From an uncultured Lachnospiraceae bacterium (GTDB lineage Bacteria; Bacillota; Clostridia; Lachnospirales; Lachnospiraceae), in NCBI GenBank assembly GCA_902762955.1, contig CACWQH010000033.1, positions 1-35,421 on the forward strand: a stretch of 35,421 nt of DNA. Reading direction: 5' to 3'. Within the stretch, counting starts at the first letter, position 1, and each line of letters starts with the position of its first letter. Made by a program: the position numbers and the translations under genes. A model generated the notes under the pieces. The model saw nothing but the letters and a program-made list of their open reading frames with translations, had not been told where the DNA came from and did no database searches. Positions 1 through 8,366 of the stretch are shown piece by piece.

Positions 1-137
1 ATCAGTCTTATTCATATACTTTTCGCTTTAGAAAACCTATAATAGCGTGAAGTCATATAAAAGCAGCAGTTCGGATACCCACTATTATGCGACAAACCGG
101 AATTTAAGTTTTTTTCTGTTGCAATGGGTATAAGATA

Positions 138-178
138 AAACTATAATTAAACTATGCGTTATAGTTTCAGACTATAAT
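138..178 (+). promoter_or_regulatory. Met-box-like LysR operator overlapping a -10 element
   Basis: Bases 160-176 read TATAGTTTCAGACTATA, one base from the streptococcal MET-box TATAGTTTnAAACTATA bound by MtaR/MetR-type LysR regulators. A second perfect 9-bp inverted pair, AAACTATAA (138-146) and TTATAGTTT (159-167), shares its right arm, so at least three half-sites are stacked. TATAAT at 173-178 could be the -10 element, with no good -35, as expected for an activator-dependent promoter. It lies ahead of the LysR gene and the two sulfur-amino-acid PLP enzymes. Function is inferred from motif and context. The 137 bases before it hold no gene that I can support. Confidence 0.6.
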
Positions 179-309
179 ACATGAAAGAAAAAACGAATTA
201 TTCAAGGATTCTTTTCTATGATATATTAAGCAAAGAAAATACGTTACATTTTATCATAGAGTTGTCCGATGGATACCGTTTTAAATTAAGAGGAAATGAG
301 GTAGAAGTT

Positions 310-1221
310 ATGACATTGGTACAATTAAAGTATGCGATTACCGTTGCGGGAGAAAATTCATTAAATGATGCGGCAAAGAAGCTTTTCATATCACAGCCGA
401 GCTTGTCGGCAGCGATACATTCGCTTGAGGAAGAGATTGGAATCGAGCTGTTTATAAGATCCAAGACAGGCATCAAGGTTACTCCCGAGGGGCTTGAATT
501 TATCGGTTATGCGAGACAGGTTGTAGAACAGTATGACCTTTTGGATTCCAAATATATTTCGAAGTCGGATGTGAAAAAGAAATTCAGCGTGTCAATGCAG
601 CACTATACATTTGCGGTAGAAACCTTTTTGAAGCTGGTTGAGCAGTTCGGCCTTGATGAGTATGAGTTTGAGGTAAATGAAACCAAGACACATGAGATTT
701 TGGAAAATGTAAGAAATTATAAGAGTGAAATCGGTGTGCTCTATCTCAATGACTTTAATCAGACAATTCTTATGAGACTCTTTGATGAATACGGACTTGA
801 ATTTCATGATTTGTTTGAGTGCAGCATATGTGTATATATGAGCAAGTCTAATCCGCTTTCCAAAAAGAAACTTATAACACTTGAGGATCTTGAGGAATAT
901 CCTTGTCTGGCATTTCAGCAGGGAGAACATAATTCCTTCTACTATGCGGAGGAGGTACTCAGTACATATAAATATAAGAGACTTATCCGTGCGAACGACA
1001 GGGCGACGATGCTCAATCTTATGGTAGGCTTAAACGGTTATACGCTTTGCTCGGGTATCATCTGCGAGGAGTTAAACGGCGAAAACTATTGTGCGGTTAA
1101 ACTTAAGTCGGATGAAAAGATGAGGATAGGATATATAACAAGAAAAAATGCGACTATAAGTGAGATTGGCAGGAAATATATCGAGGAATTAGCCAAGTAC
1201 AAGGATAAGGTAATGGACTAG
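310..1221 (+). CDS. LysR-family transcriptional regulator, sulfur amino-acid type
   Basis: A DNA-binding regulator of 303 residues, the usual LysR length. The N-terminal winged helix-turn-helix (about residues 1-60) includes the typical stretch AAKKLFISQPSLSAAIHSLE, and the rest is a substrate-binding-like effector domain. The frame is open back to an ATG at 181, but I chose 310 for three reasons: a GAGG-type ribosome site lies just upstream, the LysR fold begins at MTLVQLKYA, and the second LysR here (20346) has exactly this start and length. The two LysRs are clear paralogues. A Met-box-like site lies about 135 bases upstream and the next two genes are PLP enzymes of Cys/Met metabolism, so it probably controls itself and them. 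The ligand is unknown; O-acetylserine or homocysteine are guesses from related regulators. Confidence 0.9.
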   Translation: MTLVQLKYAITVAGENSLNDAAKKLFISQPSLSAAIHSLEEEIGIELFIRSKTGIKVTPEGLEFIGYARQVVEQYDLLDSKYISKSDVKKKFSVSMQHYTFAVETFLKLVEQFGLDEYEFEVNETKTHEILENVRNYKSEIGVLYLNDFNQTILMRLFDEYGLEFHDLFECSICVYMSKSNPLSKKKLITLEDLEEYPCLAFQQGEHNSFYYAEEVLSTYKYKRLIRANDRATMLNLMVGLNGYTLCSGIICEELNGENYCAVKLKSDEKMRIGYITRKNATISEIGRKYIEELAKYKDKVMD

Positions 1222-1303
1222 AATGGTTTACATCCAAGGAAATATGTCGGTGTAGTTAAAAAAATTTAAAGTGAGTTAATAATGATTTATTCAGGAGGTA
1301 AAA

Positions 1304-2464
1304 ATGGGTAGGAGCATAGATACTAAGTGTCTTCACTTGGAGGAAGACGAGGGCTTATTTGAAAATTACGGAGCGATCAGCTTCCCTATATATCAGACAG
1401 CAACTTATGCTCATCCGGGTGCAGGAAGAAGCACCGGATATGACTATAGCAGGCTTCAGAATCCGACCAAAAATCATCTTGAGAAGGTGGTTGCAGCGTT
1501 GGAAAACGGAACTGATGCAGTGGCACTTTCATCAGGTATGGCGGCTATTGCACTCATGATGGAGCTTTTTAAACCCGGGGATCATATCATTATTGACTCG
1601 GACCTTTATGGCGGAAGCATAAGACTTTTCGATAACATTTCCGTTAAAAACGGCATCAGTATAACGAGGATAGACTGTTATAAGGATGATATTGAAAGCT
1701 ATATAAATGAACATACCAAGGCAATTTATATAGAAACTCCGACAAACCCGATGATGAATGTCACCGATATAGAAAAAACTGCAAAAATTGCCAAGGCACA
1801 TGGCGCACTGCTTGTAGTGGATAATACATTTTTAACTCCGTATCTCCAAAATCCACTCGATCTCGGTGCGGATATCGTCTTGCACAGTGGCACGAAATAT
1901 CTCGGTGGACACAATGATACGCTGGCAGGCTTTATCGTTACAAAGGATGAGGAGCTCGGCGAGAGATTTAAGTTTTTGTTAAAGACTATCGGATGCGGTA
2001 TAGCACCGTTTGATGCATGGCTTATCCTAAGAGGTATTAAGACTCTTGGTATACGTATGGAGCGTGCGGAGAAAAATGCCAAGGCTCTGGCAGAATGGAT
2101 GCTTGAAGAGGAAAGTATAACAAAGGTTATTTATCCGGGAATTAAGGAACATCCGGGATATGAGATAATGAAAAAGCAGAGCAGAGGCTTTGGCGCAATG
2201 ATTACCTTTCAGGTTGAGAGTAAGGAATTTGCGCTTTCCATACTCGAAAAGGTCAGGATGATAAAGTATGCGGAGAGCCTGGGTGGTGTTGAGACTCTGA
2301 TTACTTATCCGACAACCCAGACCCATGCGGATGTACCTAAAGAGATAAGAGAGAAAAACGGTATAACTGAAGCAACACTACGACTTTCAGTCGGTATAGA
2401 GGACGTGGAGGATCTGATCAGCGAGCTTTCAGCTGTATTTGAAGAGATTAAAAATGAAAAGTAA
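1304..2464 (+). CDS. Cys/Met-metabolism PLP enzyme (cystathionine gamma-synthase or lyase family)
   Basis: A 386-residue PLP enzyme of fold type I. The family signature is clear: SSGMAAI near 77-83 (phosphate binding), the ETPTNP motif near 144, DNTF near 173, and HSGTKYLGGHND with the PLP-binding Lys198. Length fits cystathionine gamma-synthase, cystathionine lyase or methionine gamma-lyase better than the longer O-acetylhomoserine sulfhydrylases (about 425). The exact reaction cannot be told from the sequence. It follows the LysR gene by 82 bases, with a strong AGGAGGT site, and is followed by a MalY/PatB lyase. The pair would interconvert cysteine, homocysteine and methionine or release thiol from substituted cysteines. 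Confidence 0.88.
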   Translation: MGRSIDTKCLHLEEDEGLFENYGAISFPIYQTATYAHPGAGRSTGYDYSRLQNPTKNHLEKVVAALENGTDAVALSSGMAAIALMMELFKPGDHIIIDSDLYGGSIRLFDNISVKNGISITRIDCYKDDIESYINEHTKAIYIETPTNPMMNVTDIEKTAKIAKAHGALLVVDNTFLTPYLQNPLDLGADIVLHSGTKYLGGHNDTLAGFIVTKDEELGERFKFLLKTIGCGIAPFDAWLILRGIKTLGIRMERAEKNAKALAEWMLEEESITKVIYPGIKEHPGYEIMKKQSRGFGAMITFQVESKEFALSILEKVRMIKYAESLGGVETLITYPTTQTHADVPKEIREKNGITEATLRLSVGIEDVEDLISELSAVFEEIKNEK

Positions 2465-2537
2465 AAATTGCTGATTCCAAAGATTTGTTTTTGAAATAGG
2501 ATATATGTGACAGTTTAAATTTTTACGGAGGAAAGAT

Positions 2538-3716
2538 ATGTCTGAAAGAAATCTTGATTTTGATAAAGTATATAACAGGAAAAATACCAAGTCCCTGAAA
2601 TATGATTTTGCAAAGATAAGAAATAAGCCTGAAGATGTGCTGCCGCTTTGGGTGGCAGATATGGATTTTAAGGTTTCAAGCTATGTTGAGGATGCTTTGG
2701 TAGAACTTGCAAAGCATGGAATATTTGGATACAGCGAGGTTGAAACACCGTACTTCGAGGCTATAAAGGGCTGGATGAAAAAAAGACATAATTGGGAACC
2801 GGATGAGAGGTGGCTTATTAAAACACCGGGAATAGTATTTGCTCTTGCAATGGCTGTCAAGGCTTATACAGATAAGGGTGATGGAGTTTTAATTATGCCG
2901 CCTGTTTATTATCCGTTTTTCGAGGTTATAGAGGATAACGAAAGAAGGGTAGTAAGCAATGAGCTTATAATGGGCGAGGATAACAGGTATCATATAGATT
3001 TTCTTGATTTTGAGGAAAAAATCGTCAGTGAAAATGTAAAGCTTTTCCTGCTTTGTAATCCACATAATCCGGGAGGCCGGGTATGGACAAAGGAGGAACT
3101 TTTGAAAATTGGAGATATCTGCCTTAAGCATAACGTGATAGTTGTAAGTGATGAGATTCATCAGGACTTCGTATTTGGCGATGCAAAGCATACTGTATTT
3201 GCGGATATCAAAGAGGAATTTTTGGGTATAACCGTAACCTGTACTTCGCCGACCAAGACCTTTAATCTTGCGGGAACTCAAATTTCCAATATATTTATAG
3301 CTGATGAAAAAATAAGGCATGCCTTTAAGAAACAGGTAGATGCTGCCGGCTACAGTCAGTGCAATGTAATGGGTCTTGTAGCGGGAGAAGCAGCATATCT
3401 TTATGGTGAGGAATGGTTTGAGGCTGCCAAAGCATATATATGGGATAATATAAAATTTATACAGGATTATATTGATAAAAACCTGAAGGGCGTAACCATG
3501 ACCAACCAGGAGGGTACTTATCTGGTCTGGCTTGATTTTAAGGGGACGGGTATCCCGGCAGAAGAAATAGACAGAAGGATTTTATATGAGGCAAAGCTAT
3601 GGCTTGATTCCGGTGCTATATTTGGCAAGGCGGGAGAGGGCTATCAGAGAATAAATGCAGCGTGCCCAAGAAGCATTTTAGAGGAGGCACTTGACAGGAT
3701 AAGGAGGGTGATTTAG
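2538..3716 (+). CDS. MalY/PatB family C-S lyase / aminotransferase (copy 1)
   Basis: A 392-residue class I/II PLP enzyme of the MalY/PatB group, whose known members are cystathionine beta-lyases giving homocysteine, pyruvate and ammonia, or C-S lyases on S-substituted cysteines. Typical marks are the N-terminal LPLWVADMDF (about 35-44), NPHNPGG (174-180), SDEIH (204-208) and the PLP lysine in SPTKTFNLAG (Lys240). A GGAGG site precedes the ATG. It is in line with the preceding PLP enzyme and LysR gene. A second gene of the same family and length lies at 22791 beside the second LysR, so the LysR/MalY pairing occurs twice in the window. Confidence 0.9.
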   Translation: MSERNLDFDKVYNRKNTKSLKYDFAKIRNKPEDVLPLWVADMDFKVSSYVEDALVELAKHGIFGYSEVETPYFEAIKGWMKKRHNWEPDERWLIKTPGIVFALAMAVKAYTDKGDGVLIMPPVYYPFFEVIEDNERRVVSNELIMGEDNRYHIDFLDFEEKIVSENVKLFLLCNPHNPGGRVWTKEELLKIGDICLKHNVIVVSDEIHQDFVFGDAKHTVFADIKEEFLGITVTCTSPTKTFNLAGTQISNIFIADEKIRHAFKKQVDAAGYSQCNVMGLVAGEAAYLYGEEWFEAAKAYIWDNIKFIQDYIDKNLKGVTMTNQEGTYLVWLDFKGTGIPAEEIDRRILYEAKLWLDSGAIFGKAGEGYQRINAACPRSILEEALDRIRRVI

Positions 3717-3773
3717 AGAAATTTGCTTATTTAAAGCCTTGGATAACATGTAGAAAAAATGATTTATTATCCG

Positions 3774-3794
3774 GTTATAAGTTTAACTTATAAC
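3774..3794. repeat. Perfect 8-bp inverted repeat in cysK upstream region
   Basis: GTTATAAG and CTTATAAC are separated by five bases, 32 bases before the cysK -35 box. It is AT-rich with no T-tract after it, so an operator is more likely than a terminator. No regulator can be named. Confidence 0.4.
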
Positions 3795-3825
3795 AAGATA
3801 GAAAATTAAGCAATAGCGCAGAGTA

Positions 3826-3854
3826 TTGACAAAATAATACAATAGGAATACAAT
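3826..3854 (+). promoter_or_regulatory. Strong sigma-A promoter of cysK
   Basis: TTGACA (3826-3831) and TACAAT (3849-3854) are separated by exactly 17 bases. Transcription would start near 3861, giving a leader of about 120 bases before the cysK start codon. Confidence 0.8.
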
Positions 3855-3867
3855 AAATACATAGTAA

Positions 3868-3886
3868 TCCTACTAAGAAAGTAGGA
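3868..3886 (+). promoter_or_regulatory. Palindromic operator at the cysK start site (Rrf2/CymR-type candidate)
   Basis: A perfect 7-bp inverted repeat, TCCTACT-AAGAA-AGTAGGA, lies just downstream of the expected transcription start, where a bound repressor would block initiation. The size and A/T-flanked form resemble sites of Rrf2-family repressors such as CymR or IscR-like proteins. An Rrf2-family gene is present at 11862. The pairing of that protein with this site is inference. Confidence 0.5.
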
Positions 3887-3897
3887 AATATCTAAAC

Positions 3898-3956
3898 GAT
3901 GCTTTTGAAAAAAATTAAAAAATCTAAAAAACAGATGCTTTTGAAAAAATAATTTT
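3898..3956 (+). repeat. Direct repeat in the cysK leader
   Basis: GATGCTTTTGAAAAAA occurs at 3898 and again at 3934, 36 bases apart, within the untranslated leader between the operator and the ribosome site (AAAGGGG). The role is unknown; a recent local duplication is the simplest explanation. Confidence 0.6.
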
Positions 3957-3979
3957 GTAAATGAAAGGGGAAATAATTT

Positions 3980-4918
3980 ATGAGCAAGATCAAGGAAAGC
4001 GCATTAGAGTTAATAGGAGGAACTCCTATACTTAAGTTAAACGGATATTCTAAGAAACAGGGAATAACCGGTGCAACTATTTTAGCAAAGCTGGAGTATC
4101 TTAATCCGGCAGGTTCAGTTAAGGATAGAATTGCATTGGCTATGATAGAAGAAGCAGAAAAAAGCGGAGAGCTTAAGCCGGGGGCTACCATTATCGAGCC
4201 TACCAGCGGAAACACAGGTATAGGTTTAGCAGCAGTTGCAGCTGCCAAGGGCTACAAGGCGGTTCTTACTCTTCCTGACACCATGAGTGTTGAGAGAAGA
4301 AACCTGCTTAAGGCTTACGGTGCCGAGTTAGTACTCACTGAGGGTGCTAAGGGTATGAAGGGTGCCATAGCTAAGGCTGAGGAGTTAAAGGAAAGTACTC
4401 CGGGAGCTATCATCCTTGGACAGTTTGTAAATCCTGCTAACCCTGCAATTCATAAGGCTACTACAGGTCCTGAAATCTGGGAGCAGACTGACGGAAAGGT
4501 AGATATCTTTGTAGCAGGTGTAGGTACCGGTGGAACTATCACAGGTGTAGGCGAGTATCTTAAGGAGCAGAATCCTGATGTTAAGGTTGTTGCTGTTGAG
4601 CCTGCAGGAAGCCCTGTGCTTTCAACAGGTACACCTGGTGCACATAAGATCCAGGGTATAGGCGCAGGATTTGTGCCGGATGTACTTAATACTAAGGTGT
4701 ATGATGAGATAATTACAATTGAAAATGAAGATGCATTTGCAGAGGGTAAGGCATTTGCAATTAGTGAGGGTATCCTTGTGGGTATCTCCTCAGGCGCTGC
4801 CTTAAAGGCTGCTGCTATACTTGCAGCAAGACCTGAAAATGCCGGAAAAACTATAGTTGCATTGCTTCCTGACTCAGGTGACCGTTACTTATCAACACCA
4901 CTTTTTAACAACAACTAA
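3980..4918 (+). CDS. cysK: Cysteine synthase A (O-acetylserine thiol-lyase)
   Basis: A 312-residue fold-type-II PLP enzyme that makes L-cysteine from O-acetylserine and sulfide in the cytoplasm. Key marks are the PLP lysine in GSVKDRIAL (Lys48), the substrate loop TSGNTG (75-80), the canonical [20 protein letters not shown] segment beginning near residue 101, the [11 protein letters not shown] motif, the glycine-rich GVGTGGT and the GIGAGF loop. All positions expected of CysK are present, so this is the housekeeping-like copy. Its own promoter and operator lie upstream and a hairpin terminator follows. In Bacillus, CysK is also the partner of the repressor CymR, which suits the Rrf2 gene further along. 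Confidence 0.95.
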   Translation: MSKIKESALELIGGTPILKLNGYSKKQGITGATILAKLEYLNPAGSVKDRIALAMIEEAEKSGELKPGATIIEPTSGNTGIGLAAVAAAKGYKAVLTLPDTMSVERRNLLKAYGAELVLTEGAKGMKGAIAKAEELKESTPGAIILGQFVNPANPAIHKATTGPEIWEQTDGKVDIFVAGVGTGGTITGVGEYLKEQNPDVKVVAVEPAGSPVLSTGTPGAHKIQGIGAGFVPDVLNTKVYDEIITIENEDAFAEGKAFAISEGILVGISSGAALKAAAILAARPENAGKTIVALLPDSGDRYLSTPLFNNN

Positions 4919-4950
4919 GAGTAACCAAACTAAGTATTCATAAAACAGGA

Positions 4951-4983
4951 TGCCAGAGGCTTTAACCTCTGGCATTTCCTTTA
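4951..4983 (+). terminator. Hairpin terminator after cysK
   Basis: TGCCAGAGG and CCTCTGGCA form a perfect 9-bp stem with a 6-base loop, followed by TTTCCTTT. The T-tract is interrupted, so some read-through into the tRNA-like gene and nifB is plausible. Confidence 0.75.
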
Positions 4984-4993
4984 AAGATTTTAA

Positions 4994-5063
4994 GGCGCCA
5001 TGGCCGCTGGTAGGGCATAAGCTTGCAAAGCTGAAGTTGGCGGTTCGAATCCGTCTGGTGCCG
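4994..5063 (+). tRNA. tRNA-Cys(GCA)-like gene with aberrant identity positions
   Basis: A cloverleaf folds from 4994: acceptor GGCGCCA with TGGTGCC (one G-U pair), D arm GCC/GGC, an anticodon loop TTGCAAA with GCA at 5025-5027, a T arm with loop TTCGAAT, and a 4-base variable loop. The closest standard tRNA is tRNA-Cys. Several features are abnormal: the base after the acceptor stem (position 73) is G, whereas tRNA-Cys normally carries U73, a main determinant for CysRS; the D loop is one base short and lacks the conserved A14; the second anticodon-stem pair is A-G; and no CCA is encoded. It sits 28 bases before the nifB start codon, in the same direction and just after cysK. It could be a functional minor tRNA, a decayed copy or a tRNA-like regulatory leader. 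Confidence 0.72.
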
Positions 5064-5090
5064 TTTATAAAAAAGAAAGCAGGTGAGGTT

Positions 5091-5963
5091 ATGAGCAATA
5101 CCTACAAGGATTTGCAAAATTCACATCCTTGTTTTGGAGGACATAAGAATAATGTTGGAAGAATTCATCTTCCTGTCAGTCCGGGTTGTAATATAGCCTG
5201 TACATTTTGTGATAGACAGATAAATGACGTGGAAGAGCGTCCCGGGGTTACCTCTAAGGTGCTTAAGCCAAAGGAAAGTCTGGACATTTTAAAGAAGGCG
5301 CTTGCCCTTTGTCCGGAGATTACGGTTGCCGGTATAGCCGGACCGGGAGATACTCTTGCGACAGACAACGCCCTTGAAACCTTTAAGCTTATTAAGGAAG
5401 AATTTCCGGAGCTTATAAAGTGTATGAGCACAAACGGACTTTTGTTATATGAGAGGGCAGATGACATACTCAAGGTTGGTATAGATTCTCTTACGGTAAC
5501 CGTAAATGCGGTTGATCCCGAGATAGAAGCAAAGCTTAATAAATACATCATATATCACGGCAAGGTGATAGAGGGTGCAGAGGGAGCAAGGATACTGATA
5601 GAAAATCAGCTCAAAGGAATTAAAAAGCTTGCGGATGCGGGAATGACCATAAAGATTAATACAGTACTTGTTCCGGATATAAACGGAGACCATATAGAAG
5701 AGATAGCAAAAACGGTAGCCGAGGCAGGTGCAAGTATTTATAACATTATTCCTCTTATACCTCAGGCAGAGCTTAAAAATGAAAGAGCTCCTGTTTGCAG
5801 GGAGATTGATGAAGCGAGAACAAAAGCATCCCAGTATATAGATGTATTCAGACACTGTCAGCACTGTCGTGCCGATGCGGTGGGAGTACCCGGAAAGTCC
5901 GAATTCGGTGACCGGATATACCAAAGAAGAATAGCTGTAAAGGAAACATTTTCACATGGATAA
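5091..5963 (+). CDS. nifB: NifB: radical SAM enzyme for the nitrogenase cofactor core
   Basis: NifB fuses two 4Fe-4S clusters and inserts carbide to make the 8Fe precursor (NifB-co) of nitrogenase cofactors. This 290-residue protein has the full pattern: HPCF at 12-15, the radical SAM motif CNIACTFC (Cys33, 37, 40), GIAGPGD, STNGL, TVTVNAVDP, a GAxILIExQLxGIK-like stretch, and the C-terminal HCQHCRADAVG (Cys256, Cys259). The C-terminal NifX-like domain of many NifB proteins is missing and is encoded instead by the next gene, which overlaps by 8 bases. The open frame extends upstream across the tRNA-like gene; the start at 5091 is set by the AGGTGAGG site and homology. Its presence implies that a NifB-co-type cluster is made for the NifD/K-like proteins downstream. 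Confidence 0.93.
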   Translation: MSNTYKDLQNSHPCFGGHKNNVGRIHLPVSPGCNIACTFCDRQINDVEERPGVTSKVLKPKESLDILKKALALCPEITVAGIAGPGDTLATDNALETFKLIKEEFPELIKCMSTNGLLLYERADDILKVGIDSLTVTVNAVDPEIEAKLNKYIIYHGKVIEGAEGARILIENQLKGIKKLADAGMTIKINTVLVPDINGDHIEEIAKTVAEAGASIYNIIPLIPQAELKNERAPVCREIDEARTKASQYIDVFRHCQHCRADAVGVPGKSEFGDRIYQRRIAVKETFSHG

Positions 5964-6315
5964 ATATAAATATCTTGTAGCAGTTGCTTCTTCAGACGAA
6001 ATAGTTGTTAATACGCATTTCGGAAAAGCGGATACATTTCTTATATATGGGATTTTAGAAGACAGAAGCTTTGAGTACATAGAAAGAAGAGCTCTTAAGC
6101 CGGTATGTGAGGGCGGCGATCATGATGAAGGAAGGCTTATTGAAAATGCGCAAAGCCTGAAGGATTGCGCATATGTACTGGTGAGCCGGATAGGCCCAAG
6201 GGCAGTAAATATACTTGAAGCAAACGGTATAACGGCGATGGAGATACCGGATATCATAGAGAATGCATTAAATAAGATTATTTCATATGATGAAATTCAA
6301 AGGTTATTTGATTAA
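5956..6315 (+). CDS. Small NifX/NifB-C-terminal family cluster-binding protein (copy 1)
   Basis: A 119-residue protein of the dinitrogenase iron-molybdenum cofactor family (NifX, NafY, NifB C-terminus), which bind and carry NifB-co or cofactor intermediates. The typical start is visible (VAVASSDEIVVNTHFGKADTF, where HFGKA is the family mark), followed by CEGGDHDE near 50-57 and a Rossmann-like remainder. Its start codon lies 8 bases inside nifB, so the two are translationally coupled and together equal one full-length two-domain NifB. A role as cofactor carrier is inferred. Confidence 0.88.
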   Translation: MDKYKYLVAVASSDEIVVNTHFGKADTFLIYGILEDRSFEYIERRALKPVCEGGDHDEGRLIENAQSLKDCAYVLVSRIGPRAVNILEANGITAMEIPDIIENALNKIISYDEIQRLFD

Positions 6316-6355
6316 ATTTTATTTAAAAAGATTGCTTTAACAAACGGATGGATGA

Positions 6356-7261
<906 letters not shown>

Positions 7262-7296
7262 AAATTTAAAGTGATAAGGAGAAGGAGAATAAGAAA

Positions 7297-8286
7297 ATGG
7301 CAAAGGTTTATGAATCAATTACGGAGCTTGTTGGAAGAACACCTCTTTTGGAGGTTGTTAATTATGAAAAGGAGCATGGCTTAGAGGCTAAGCTTTTGGT
7401 AAAGCTTGAGTACTACAATCCTAATCAGAGTGTAAAGGACAGAATTGCACTTTCTATGATAGAGGAGGCTGAAAAGAGCGGAAAGTTAAAGCCGGGATAT
7501 ACAATAATTGAGGCTACCAGCGGAAATACCGGAATAGGTCTTGCAGCGATTGCCGCAGCCAAGGGATATAAATTCAGAGTTTATATACAGGATAATGTAA
7601 GTAAGGAAAGATTTCAGGTGCTTAAGGCATTTGGCGCAGAGGTAATAAAGCTTAGCGAGAACCCTGTTGTTATGGAGACTCTCGAAAGTACAGGCGGAGA
7701 CTTCGTTGCAGCTGTAAAGAAGCTTAAGGAGGTTATTCTTGCAGAGGAAACTGATGTATTTTTCACAGACCAGCTTACCAATCCTGCAAATCCGGGAGCT
7801 CATGAGGCAACCACAGGACCTGAGATATGGGAGGATACAGAGGGTAAGGTGGATATCCTTGTAGCAAATGTCGGAACAGGCGGTACGGTTTCCGGAACAG
7901 GAAAGTATCTTAAGGCTAAAAACCCTGATATAAAGGTGGTTGCAATCCAGCCGGGACCAAAGTCACTTCCAAGTGAAGCAGATCCGAATCCGGAGGACAT
8001 AACAGGAGTTCATCCTTTTGACGGAATACCAAGTGAGAGAATTCCTAAGACCATGGATGTCAATATATATGATGAAAAGTTTGAGGTAGAAACCTTTGAG
8101 GCTTATCAGGCAGCCAGAGAGGTAGCAAAGTCAGACGGAATCCTTATAGGTACTTCCTCGGGAGCAGCTATATATGCAGCAACTCAGATTGCTAAAAGAC
8201 CGGAAAATAAGGGTAAGACCATAGTTGCTATATTGCCTGATACGGGACTTAGATATCTTACAACAAATCTTTTTAATGTTGAATAA
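7297..8286 (+). CDS. Divergent cysteine synthase-like enzyme inside the nif-like cluster
   Basis: A 329-residue fold-type-II PLP enzyme of the CysK/CysM family. The PLP lysine (QSVKDR, Lys47) and TSGNTG loop are intact. It departs from the cysK at 3980 in regions around the substrate: NVSKERF replaces TMSVERR, TDQLTNPANPGAH replaces [12 protein letters not shown], and the GIGAGF loop is replaced by a longer segment containing GVHPFDGIPSERIP, with IQPGPKSLPSEAD ahead of it. It is placed between nifH and the first NifD gene with short gaps, so it is probably cotranscribed and uses a product of the nitrogenase-like reaction, such as sulfide or a thiol. Whether its acceptor is O-acetylserine is unknown. 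Confidence 0.85.
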   Translation: MAKVYESITELVGRTPLLEVVNYEKEHGLEAKLLVKLEYYNPNQSVKDRIALSMIEEAEKSGKLKPGYTIIEATSGNTGIGLAAIAAAKGYKFRVYIQDNVSKERFQVLKAFGAEVIKLSENPVVMETLESTGGDFVAAVKKLKEVILAEETDVFFTDQLTNPANPGAHEATTGPEIWEDTEGKVDILVANVGTGGTVSGTGKYLKAKNPDIKVVAIQPGPKSLPSEADPNPEDITGVHPFDGIPSERIPKTMDVNIYDEKFEVETFEAYQAAREVAKSDGILIGTSSGAAIYAATQIAKRPENKGKTIVAILPDTGLRYLTTNLFNVE

Positions 8287-8291
8287 GAACC

Positions 8292-8307
8292 GGAACTATA
8301 GAGTTCC
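8292..8307 (+). repeat. Small hairpin between cysK-like gene and nifD-like gene
   Basis: GGAACT-ATAG-AGTTCC is a perfect 6-bp stem with a 4-base loop and no T-tract. It may modulate mRNA stability; a role as terminator is unlikely. Confidence 0.35.
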
Positions 8308-8366
8308 AAATCAATTTGATACATGATAACAGTTTTATTATATGAATATTTTAGGAGGCTTTATAG

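Noticed and set aside
181-309. LysR start at 181
   Set aside because: It adds 43 residues not found in LysR proteins or in the paralogue at 20346, directly after the operator; 310 fits better.
4950-5090. Upstream extension of the nifB reading frame to an ATG at 4950
   Set aside because: The extension runs through the cysK terminator and the tRNA-like gene; a good ribosome site and the conserved NifB start support 5091.
8292-8307. Terminator before the pair 1 alpha gene
   Set aside because: The stem is only 6 bp and lacks a T-tract.
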